A DNA stretch of 64,000 nt. It comes from JAPHTQ01 sp050288165 (GTDB lineage Bacteria; Pseudomonadota; Gammaproteobacteria; Thiohalomonadales; Thiohalomonadaceae). Under the pieces are notes generated by a model. The model was not told the DNA's origin and searched no databases. It saw only the letters and a program-made list of their open reading frames with translations. Both the position numbers and the translations under genes were made by a program. How positions within the stretch are numbered: the stretch's first letter is position 1; every line of letters begins with the position of its first letter. This document shows positions 57,877-64,000 of the stretch, piece by piece. The stretch is taken from positions 1 to 64,000 of the forward strand of contig JBNKDG010000007.1 in assembly GCA_050288165.1 (NCBI GenBank), written 5' to 3'.

Positions 57877-58866
57877 ATGGCCAATCCAGACCTTCTCTCT
57901 CAGGACGAAATCGATGCGCTGCTACATGGTGTTAACGGCGGTGACGTTGAGACTGAAAATGATGATGGCCTTTCTGCGGAAGAGGCGCGTCGTTACGATT
58001 TCGCCAGCGAAGATCGTATCGTTCGTGGGCGCATGCCGACGCTGGAGATGGTCAACGAGCGCTTCTCCCGCGCATTCCGCATCAGTCTGTTCAATATGCT
58101 GCGCCGTTCTGCCGAGTTGTCAGTGGGCGGCGTGGATATGCTCAAGTTCTCCGAGTACATCCATACCCTCTACGTTCCCACCAGTCTCAACATGATCAAG
58201 GTGAAACCGTTGCGCGGTACCGCGTTGCTGGTGTTCGAGCCGAAGCTGGTTTACGTGCTGGTGGATAACTTCTTCGGTGGTGACGGTCGCTTCCACGCCA
58301 AAATCGAAGGTCGCGAATTTACTCCGACCGAGCAGCGCGTTATTCAGATATTGATGGAACTGGCGTTCAAAGACCTGCATGAGGCCTGGGCACCGGTGAT
58401 GAACATCAACTTCGAGTACATCAACCGCGAGGTCAATCCGCAGTTTGCCAACATCGTCAGTCCTACCGAGGTGGTGGTGGTCTCCAAGATCCATGTCGAA
58501 CTGGAAGGCGGCGGTGGCGACATCCACGTCACCATGCCCTATTCGATGCTGGAACCGATTCGCGACATCCTCGATGCCGGGGTACAGAGCGACCGTACCG
58601 ATATCGATGATCGCTGGCTCGGTGCGATGCGTGAAGAGGTGAAGAATGCCGAGGTGGAGTTGAGCAGTACTCTGGCGGAAACCTCGCTGAGTCTGCGTGA
58701 CGTCATGCGGATCAAGGCGGGCGACATTATTCCCATCGATATGCCCGCACTGGTCACTCTGCGTGCCGAAGAGATTCCGGTGTTTCGCGGCAAGCTGGGT
58801 GTTTCCAATAAGCAGATGGCGATCAAGATCGTCAAACAGGCCGAACGTTTTCAACCGGGCCGTTAA
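57877..58866 (+). CDS. fliM: FliM, flagellar switch protein
   Basis: FliM binds CheY-P and, with FliG and FliN, sets rotation direction. The N-terminal CheY-binding motif LLSQDEIDALLHGV is intact (about residues 6-19). The middle domain contains ERFSRAFRISLFNMLRRSAE and FGGDGRFHAKIEGREFTPTE, and the SPOA C-terminal domain MRIKAGDIIPIDMPALVTLR. Length is 329 residues. Confidence 0.97.
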   Translation: MANPDLLSQDEIDALLHGVNGGDVETENDDGLSAEEARRYDFASEDRIVRGRMPTLEMVNERFSRAFRISLFNMLRRSAELSVGGVDMLKFSEYIHTLYVPTSLNMIKVKPLRGTALLVFEPKLVYVLVDNFFGGDGRFHAKIEGREFTPTEQRVIQILMELAFKDLHEAWAPVMNINFEYINREVNPQFANIVSPTEVVVVSKIHVELEGGGGDIHVTMPYSMLEPIRDILDAGVQSDRTDIDDRWLGAMREEVKNAEVELSSTLAETSLSLRDVMRIKAGDIIPIDMPALVTLRAEEIPVFRGKLGVSNKQMAIKIVKQAERFQPGR

Positions 58867-58880
58867 TCAGGAGTTGAGCG

Positions 58881-59273
58881 ATGAACGACGAAACGACAAC
58901 CGACGAAGATATCGGTGACGACTGGGCCGCCGCGATGGCGGAGCAGGGTACCGATGCGAAGCCTGCACCGATGCAGGAGTTGCGTGACGATGCTGCCGGT
59001 CCCGGGTCGGAAGACGTCAACCTCGACGTCATTCTCGATATCCCGGTCACCATCTCGATGGAGATCGGTCGCACCAAGATCAACATCCGTAACCTGCTGC
59101 AACTGAATCAGGGCTCGGTGGTGGAACTGGATCGACTGGCGGGTGAACCGCTGGACGTGATGGTCAACGGTACCCTGATCGCCCACGGCGAGGTGGTGGT
59201 GGTCAACGAAAAATACGGTATCCGCCTGACCGATGTGATCAGTCCGGCCGAACGGGTCAAGAAACTCAAATAA
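58881..59273 (+). CDS. fliN: FliN, flagellar switch protein
   Basis: FliN forms the lower C ring and helps dock export cargo. The 130 residues comprise an acidic N-terminal stretch (to ~50) and the SPOA domain: LDVILDIPVTISMEIGRTKI, LLQLNQGSVVELDRLAGEPL and EVVVVNEKYGIRLTDVISPA. Spacing of 14 bp from fliM is usual. Confidence 0.97.
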   Translation: MNDETTTDEDIGDDWAAAMAEQGTDAKPAPMQELRDDAAGPGSEDVNLDVILDIPVTISMEIGRTKINIRNLLQLNQGSVVELDRLAGEPLDVMVNGTLIAHGEVVVVNEKYGIRLTDVISPAERVKKLK

Positions 59274-59285
59274 TGGTGTCTACCG

Positions 59286-59729
59286 ATGATCAAACGACTG
59301 CTGTTTTCCCTGCTCTCCCTGCTGTCGCCTGTACTCTACGCAGCAGAGGCGGAGAAGTTGCCGAAAACCGCGGCGCGTTTAAGTGAACCGCTTGGCGCGG
59401 GCGATGTATTGCAGGTCTTCTTCGCGCTACTTTTCGTTTTATTGCTGATCGGCGTTGCCGCCTGGTTTTTCCGCCGCCTGAGTCTTGGCAACTTTGCCGG
59501 GCAGGGCACACTGCGTCTGCTTGCCTCGGTCTCGGTCGGCCAGCGTGAGCGGGTGGTGCTGGTGCAGGCGGGTGAAACCCAATTGCTGCTCGGTGTCGCG
59601 CAGGGCAACGTGCGCACCCTGCATGTGTTCGACAAACCGGTAATGCCGGAATCCACAAATACTCAGGGCGCGGAGAATTTTGCCGAGCGCCTGGCCGCGG
59701 TACTCAAACGCCGTAGCGGAGAGCAGTGA
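59286..59729 (+). CDS. fliO: FliO, export apparatus assembly protein
   Basis: FliO helps assemble the FliP ring. The 147-residue product has a hydrophobic N-terminal signal-like segment, a membrane helix at about residues 40-60 (VLQVFFALLFVLLLIGVAAW) and a cytoplasmic domain with LRLLASVSVGQRERVVLVQA and GETQLLLGVAQGNVRTLHVF. It overlaps fliP (TGATG). Confidence 0.93.
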   Translation: MIKRLLFSLLSLLSPVLYAAEAEKLPKTAARLSEPLGAGDVLQVFFALLFVLLLIGVAAWFFRRLSLGNFAGQGTLRLLASVSVGQRERVVLVQAGETQLLLGVAQGNVRTLHVFDKPVMPESTNTQGAENFAERLAAVLKRRSGEQ

Positions 59730-60475
59730 TGAAAAAGCTCTTCGCCATTCTGCTGCTGTTTTTCCCTCTCATTAGTGTTGCCGCCCAGCCGGGTCTGGAT
59801 GCGGTAACCGTCACCACCGCACCGAACGGCGAACAGACCTACAGCCTCAGTATTCAACTATTGCTGTTGATGACGCTGCTCACCTTCATCCCGGCGGCGG
59901 TGATGATGATGACCTCGTTTACCCGCATCATCATCGTGCTGGCGATTCTGCGTCAGGCGATCGGTCTGATGCAGGCACCCTCCGGTCAGGTGTTGGTAGG
60001 GTTGTCGCTGTTCCTCACCTTCTTCGTCATGGCGCCGGTGTTTGATCGCATTAACAACGAAGCGATCCAGCCCTACTTCAGTGAAAAGATGCAGATGAAC
60101 GATGCGCTCAAGGCGGCGAGCAAACCGCTGCATCAGTTCATGATGAATCAGGTACGCGAACCGGATCTGGCACTGTTCTCCGGCATGGCTGGTAACGAAA
60201 AGGGTTACGACAATCCGGACGAGGTGCCGCTGACGATTCTGATCCCGGCCTTTGTGACCAGTGAACTGAAAACCGCCTTCCAGATCGGTTTCCTGTTGTT
60301 CATTCCTTTTCTGGTGATCGATCTGGTGGTTGCCAGTGTATTGATGTCGATGGGCATGATGATGCTCTCGCCGATGATCATCTCGTTGCCGTTCAAGATC
60401 ATGTTGTTCGTGCTGGTGGATGGCTGGTCGCTGGTGATGAGTACCCTCGCTTCCAGTTTCTACGTGACGCAGTAG
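59729..60475 (+). CDS. fliP: FliP, export gate protein
   Basis: FliP builds the core export gate with FliQ and FliR. ATG 59729 overlaps the fliO stop; a GTG one codon earlier is less favoured. The 248 residues have a cleavable signal peptide (LFAILLLFFPLISVAA), then LLLLMTLLTFIPAAVMMMTS, FTRIIIVLAILRQAIGLMQA, and late helices with FQIGFLLFIPFLVIDLVVAS. Length and motifs are standard. Confidence 0.97.
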   Translation: MKKLFAILLLFFPLISVAAQPGLDAVTVTTAPNGEQTYSLSIQLLLLMTLLTFIPAAVMMMTSFTRIIIVLAILRQAIGLMQAPSGQVLVGLSLFLTFFVMAPVFDRINNEAIQPYFSEKMQMNDALKAASKPLHQFMMNQVREPDLALFSGMAGNEKGYDNPDEVPLTILIPAFVTSELKTAFQIGFLLFIPFLVIDLVVASVLMSMGMMMLSPMIISLPFKIMLFVLVDGWSLVMSTLASSFYVTQ

Positions 60476-60487
60476 GGGAGAGCTAAC

Positions 60488-60757
60488 GTGACTCCGGAAA
60501 CCGTGATGAGTGTCTTTCAGCAAACCCTGGAATTACTGGTGGTGCTGATCCTCATCGTGCTGTTGCCGGCGCTGTTCGTCGGCCTGCTGGTGGCGATGTT
60601 CCAGGCGGCGACCCAGATTAACGAAATGACCCTCAGCTTTATCCCCAAGCTGCTGGTCACCCTGGCGGTGCTGATGCTCGCGGGGCCATGGATGTTGCAG
60701 ACCCTGCTCGATTTTACCCAGCGCCTGTTTAACAACGTACCGACGTTGATAGGTTGA
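60488..60757 (+). CDS. fliQ: FliQ, export gate protein
   Basis: FliQ is the 89-residue two-helix subunit of the export gate. It shows ELLVVLILIVLLPALFVGLL and FQAATQINEMTLSFIPKLLV, both characteristic. GTG 60488 follows AGGGGAGAGC. Confidence 0.96.
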   Translation: MTPETVMSVFQQTLELLVVLILIVLLPALFVGLLVAMFQAATQINEMTLSFIPKLLVTLAVLMLAGPWMLQTLLDFTQRLFNNVPTLIG

Positions 60758-60762
60758 CGGCC

Positions 60763-61545
60763 ATGCATCTGACAATGGCGGAAATCACCGGTTGGATCGG
60801 CAGTTTTCTCTGGCCGTTCTTCCGTATTGGTACGCTGTTTATGGTGGCGCCGGTGACCGGTTCCAGCAACATCCCGGTGCGGGTGCGGTTGATGCTGTCG
60901 CTGGCGGTGACTCTGCTGGTGATGCCGCTGATCGACAGCGTGCCTGAAGTGACTCCCTTCTCCTGGGCAGCCATTGCCATCGTCCTGCAGCAACTGTTGA
61001 TCGGTGCGGCGATGGGTTTTGCGTTGATGCTGGTCTTCTCCGCCATTGTTACCGGTGGCCAGCTGATCGCGATGCAGATGGGTCTCGGCTTCGCTTCGAT
61101 GGTTGACCCGCAGAACGGTACCCAGGTGCCGGTACTCAGTCAGCTTTACATCCTCATGACCACGCTGCTGTTCCTCGGCATGAACGGTCATCTGATATTG
61201 ATTCAACTACTGGTCGAGAGCTTCCGCCTGCTGCCCATCGGTGAGACAGGTATCGGTGCCGACGGTTTTCATGCTATCGCCGCCTGGGGCACGCAGATGT
61301 TCGCCGGAGCGTTGTGGTTGGCGTTACCGGCGATGGCCTCGCTGCTGGTGGTCAACATCGCCTTCGGTGTAATGGCCCGCTCCGCACCGCAACTGAATAT
61401 CTTCGCCATCGGTTTCCCGGTGGCGATGATCATGGGCTTTGTGGTGATCCTCTACACCCTGCCCAGCGTGGTGCCACAGTTCAGCCAGATTCTGGAACGC
61501 GGCTTTGACCTGGTGCAGTACCTGTTACTGGGAGGTGCGCGCTGA
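60763..61545 (+). CDS. fliR: FliR, export gate protein
   Basis: FliR is the third gate subunit. From ATG 60763 it has 260 residues, mostly hydrophobic helices: FFRIGTLFMVAPVTGSSNIP, LLIGAAMGFALMLVFSAIVT, MQMGLGFASMVDPQNGTQVP and PQLNIFAIGFPVAMIMGF. The stop overlaps the flhB start. Confidence 0.96.
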   Translation: MHLTMAEITGWIGSFLWPFFRIGTLFMVAPVTGSSNIPVRVRLMLSLAVTLLVMPLIDSVPEVTPFSWAAIAIVLQQLLIGAAMGFALMLVFSAIVTGGQLIAMQMGLGFASMVDPQNGTQVPVLSQLYILMTTLLFLGMNGHLILIQLLVESFRLLPIGETGIGADGFHAIAAWGTQMFAGALWLALPAMASLLVVNIAFGVMARSAPQLNIFAIGFPVAMIMGFVVILYTLPSVVPQFSQILERGFDLVQYLLLGGAR

Positions 61546-62705
61546 TGGCTGATAACAGCGACGGCCAGGAACGCACGGAAGAGGCGACCCCCAAGCGAGT
61601 CCGTGATGCTCGCGAAAAGGGGCAGATTGCCCGTTCCCGGGAACTGAATACGGTGGTGGCGCTGCTGATGGCGGCGACCGCCTTTCTGGCGATGGGCGAT
61701 CACCTGGTGCGCGGCATGGTCGGGCTGTTGCACAACGACTTCCTGATTCCTCGCAGCATGGCTTTCGATAAAGGCGCAATGACCTCGGCCCTGAGCGATT
61801 CGATCCTCGAAGCACTGTGGCTGTTTCTGCCTTTCTTCATTTTGATATTGCTTGCAGTCATGGGCGCGGCGATGGCCTTGGGCGGCTGGAGCTTCTCCAC
61901 CGAAGCGCTCACCTTTAAGTGGGACAAACTCGATCCGGTCAAAGGATTGAGTCGGGTCTTCGCCTGGCGCGGAGTGATGGAGATGCTCAAGGGGCTGGCC
62001 AAGTTCGGCCTGGTGGCAACGGTGGCTTTGCTGTTGCTGCGCCTGCAGGGCGATCAGTTTCTCGGTCTCGGCGGCGAACCGCTGGAGCAGGCGATGGGTC
62101 ATGCGGGCAGCCTGCTGGCATGGGCCTTCCTCTTTTTAAGTGCCGCGCTGTTGCTGGTGGCAGCCATCGACGTGCCGTTCCAGCTATGGGACTACCGTCG
62201 TCAATTGAAGATGACCCGCCAGGAGATCAAGGAGGAGTTTAAGCAGACCGAGGGAAGCCCGGAGATCAAGGGGCGCCAGCGTCGTCTGCAACAGGAGATG
62301 GCGCAGCGGCGCATGATGGAGGAGGTGCCCAAGGCCGACGTGGTGGTCACCAACCCGACCCACTTCGCCGTGGCGCTGCGCTACGAACCGACCAAAATGG
62401 GCGCACCGATCGTGGTGGCCAAGGGCAGCGACCTGCTGGCCGGGCGCATCCGTTCGGTGGCGGGCGAGCACGATGTGCCGATCCTCTCCGCACCGCCGTT
62501 GGCCCGCGCCCTTTACTACAGCACCGAACTGAATATGCCGATCCCGGAAGGGCTCTATCGTGCCGTGGCTCAGGTGCTGGCCTATGTCTATCAACTCAAG
62601 CGCAGCCCGATCTATCGCCGCGAGGATATGCACGAAATGCATGACCTGCCGATCCCGGATGACCTGCGTCGCGATCCGCCCGAAGAAGAGCGAGGTGAAG
62701 AGTAA
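61545..62705 (+). CDS. flhB: FlhB, export substrate-specificity switch
   Basis: FlhB receives the FliK signal and changes export from rod/hook to filament substrates. The 386 residues begin RTEEATPKRVRDAREKGQIA and include four membrane helices. The autocleavage site NPTH at residues 270-273 sits in VVVTNPTHFAVALRYEPT. The C-terminal tail is acidic. It overlaps both fliR and flhA by one base. Confidence 0.97.
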   Translation: MADNSDGQERTEEATPKRVRDAREKGQIARSRELNTVVALLMAATAFLAMGDHLVRGMVGLLHNDFLIPRSMAFDKGAMTSALSDSILEALWLFLPFFILILLAVMGAAMALGGWSFSTEALTFKWDKLDPVKGLSRVFAWRGVMEMLKGLAKFGLVATVALLLLRLQGDQFLGLGGEPLEQAMGHAGSLLAWAFLFLSAALLLVAAIDVPFQLWDYRRQLKMTRQEIKEEFKQTEGSPEIKGRQRRLQQEMAQRRMMEEVPKADVVVTNPTHFAVALRYEPTKMGAPIVVAKGSDLLAGRIRSVAGEHDVPILSAPPLARALYYSTELNMPIPEGLYRAVAQVLAYVYQLKRSPIYRREDMHEMHDLPIPDDLRRDPPEEERGEE

Positions 62706-64000
62706 TGGCCGAAGCAAACCGCCTCGCCCCGACCCTGACACAGATGACCCGTAGCGGCCTCGGTGCACCGTTGATAGTGGTGCTGCTACTGGCGATGGTG
62801 GTGTTGCCGCTGCCGCCGTTCCTGCTCGATATTTTCTTCACCTTCAATATCACCCTGTCGCTGATCATTTTGTTGGTGACGGTCTACGCCCTGCGGCCGA
62901 TGGACTTCGCGGTCTTCCCGACCATTCTGTTGATCGCCACCCTGCTGCGTCTGGCGCTGAACGTCGCCTCGACCCGGGTGGTGCTGCTCAACGGTCACAC
63001 CGGTTCCGGCGCGGCGGGGCAGGTGATTCAGTCCTTCGGCGATTTCGTCGTCGGCGGCAACTACGCGGTCGGCCTGGTGGTCTTCGTCATCCTCGTCATC
63101 ATCAACTTCGTGGTGGTGACCAAGGGTGCCGGACGGATCTCCGAGGTGAGCGCCCGCTTCACCCTGGATGCCATGCCCGGCAAGCAGATGGCGATCGACG
63201 CCGATCTCAACTCCGGTTTGATCGATCAGGACGAGGCACGTCGTCGCCGTCTGGAGGTTGCCGCCGAGGCCGACTTCTACGGTTCCATGGACGGTGCCAG
63301 TAAATTCGTCCGCGGCGACGCGGTGGCCGGGATTCTGATCACCCTGATCAACATCATCGGCGGCCTTGCTATCGGCGTGGTACAGCATGGCATGAACTTC
63401 GGTGACGCCGCCCAGGTGTACGCGCTGCTGACCATCGGCGACGGCCTGGTGGCGCAGATCCCGTCGCTGGTGCTCTCCACTGCCGCCGGCATCATCGTCA
63501 CCCGCGTTACCGCCTCCGGCAACATGAGCGAGCAGGTGCTGGGGCAGTTGCTGAGCAATCCCCGCGTGCTGGGTGTGACTGCTGGGGTGCTGGGGCTGCT
63601 GGGGATGATCCCGGGCATGCCCAACGTGCCGTTCCTGCTGCTAGCCAGTGCCACCGGCGGTGCTGCCTGGTGGAAGAGCAAACAGATCCAGGAGCAGGTG
63701 CTGCTGGAGGCGCAGCAACAGCAGATCGAACAACAGCAGGCGGCACCGCCGCCGTCGGAGAGTCGTGACCTGAGCTGGGACGATGTGCCGATGGTCGATC
63801 CCATCGGCCTCGAGGTGGGTTACCGCCTGATTCCGCTAGTGGACAAGTCCCAGGGCGGCGAACTGATGGCGCGTATCAAAGGTGTGCGGCGCAAGCTCTC
63901 TCAGGAGCTCGGCTTCCTGGTGCCGCCGGTACACATCCGCGACAACCTGGACCTGCCGCCCAACTCCTATCGCCTCAGCATGATGGGGGTCAACGTCGGC
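62705..64000 (+). CDS. flhA: FlhA, export apparatus protein, 3' end outside window
   Basis: FlhA forms the nonameric export ring. 432 codons are present to the window edge, roughly 60% of a usual ~690-residue protein. Several membrane helices occupy about residues 20-310 (LIVVLLLAMVVLPLPPFLLD; GLVVFVILVIINFVVVTKGA). The FHIPEP signature region is clear (RFTLDAMPGKQMAIDADLN, EADFYGSMDGASKFVRGDAV). A Gln-rich linker (about 322-350) leads into the cytoplasmic domain. Usual followers flhF and fleN would lie beyond the window. Confidence 0.97.
   Translation, partial: MAEANRLAPTLTQMTRSGLGAPLIVVLLLAMVVLPLPPFLLDIFFTFNITLSLIILLVTVYALRPMDFAVFPTILLIATLLRLALNVASTRVVLLNGHTGSGAAGQVIQSFGDFVVGGNYAVGLVVFVILVIINFVVVTKGAGRISEVSARFTLDAMPGKQMAIDADLNSGLIDQDEARRRRLEVAAEADFYGSMDGASKFVRGDAVAGILITLINIIGGLAIGVVQHGMNFGDAAQVYALLTIGDGLVAQIPSLVLSTAAGIIVTRVTASGNMSEQVLGQLLSNPRVLGVTAGVLGLLGMIPGMPNVPFLLLASATGGAAWWKSKQIQEQVLLEAQQQQIEQQQAAPPPSESRDLSWDDVPMVDPIGLEVGYRLIPLVDKSQGGELMARIKGVRRKLSQELGFLVPPVHIRDNLDLPPNSYRLSMMGVNVG

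Overview
The window reads as a chromosomal segment of a motile, polarly flagellated gammaproteobacterium. Support comes from the FleQ/FleS/FleR regulatory trio, the order fliEFGHIJ / fliLMNOPQR-flhBA, the ffs-dnaX-ybaB-recR block, Orn, UbiA and the small YqiB/DUF1249 protein. The genus cannot be fixed from sequence alone; a sulfur-oxidiser or Chromatiales-like lineage is only a guess. Most of the window is about 55-60% G+C by eye. The clearest AT-rich exception is a short gene near 37.4-37.9 kb.

Layout. 0-3.5 kb: cheV (minus strand, cut by the window edge), then flgA, flgM, flgN and a YcgR-type PilZ brake. 3.5-3.7 kb: tRNA-Arg(CCT) followed by rearranged fragments of itself. 3.8-14.4 kb: the rod/hook operon flgBCDEFGHIJKL. 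14.4-19.8 kb: a dispersed repeat, flagellin fliC, flaG, fliD, fliS and fliT. 20-24.3 kb: fleQ, fleS, fleR. 24.3-31.9 kb: fliEFGHIJ, fliK and the sigma-28 gene fliA. 31.9-51.4 kb: mainly housekeeping and accessory genes (DUF1249, iscU, a CbiM-like membrane protein, a hydrolase, ubiA-bioA, an orphan gene among repeats, NnrU, an EamA transporter, a methyltransferase, an acyl-CoA ligase, tRNA-Ser, a di-haem peroxidase overlapping a DAHL/PAS/GGDEF/EAL protein, SRP RNA, dnaX-ybaB-recR, an HDOD protein). 51.6-53.6 kb: motAB. 53.6-57.2 kb: rsgA, phhB, a small cytochrome c, an M48 protease and orn. 57.3-64 kb: fliLMNOPQR-flhB-flhA, with flhA running off the end.

The flagellar transcription hierarchy can be read from the DNA. 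Sigma-54 promoters with the GG-N10-GC spacing lie before flgA, flgB, fliD, fleS, fliK and fliL. Sigma-28 promoters (TAAAGTTT-N11-GCCGATAA type) lie before flgM and fliC, with weaker ones before fliS, cheV and possibly motA. This fits FleQ acting first, then FleSR, then FliA released from FlgM.

No defence system, CRISPR array, insertion sequence or prophage is visible. The least explained material is intergenic: a run of five stem-loops between two copies of the tRNA-Ser 3' end, a family of repeats placed just after the stop codons of flgL, bioA and probably fleQ, two GTAG-type REP-like hairpins, and two perfect 16-bp palindromes upstream of fleQ and of the HDOD gene.
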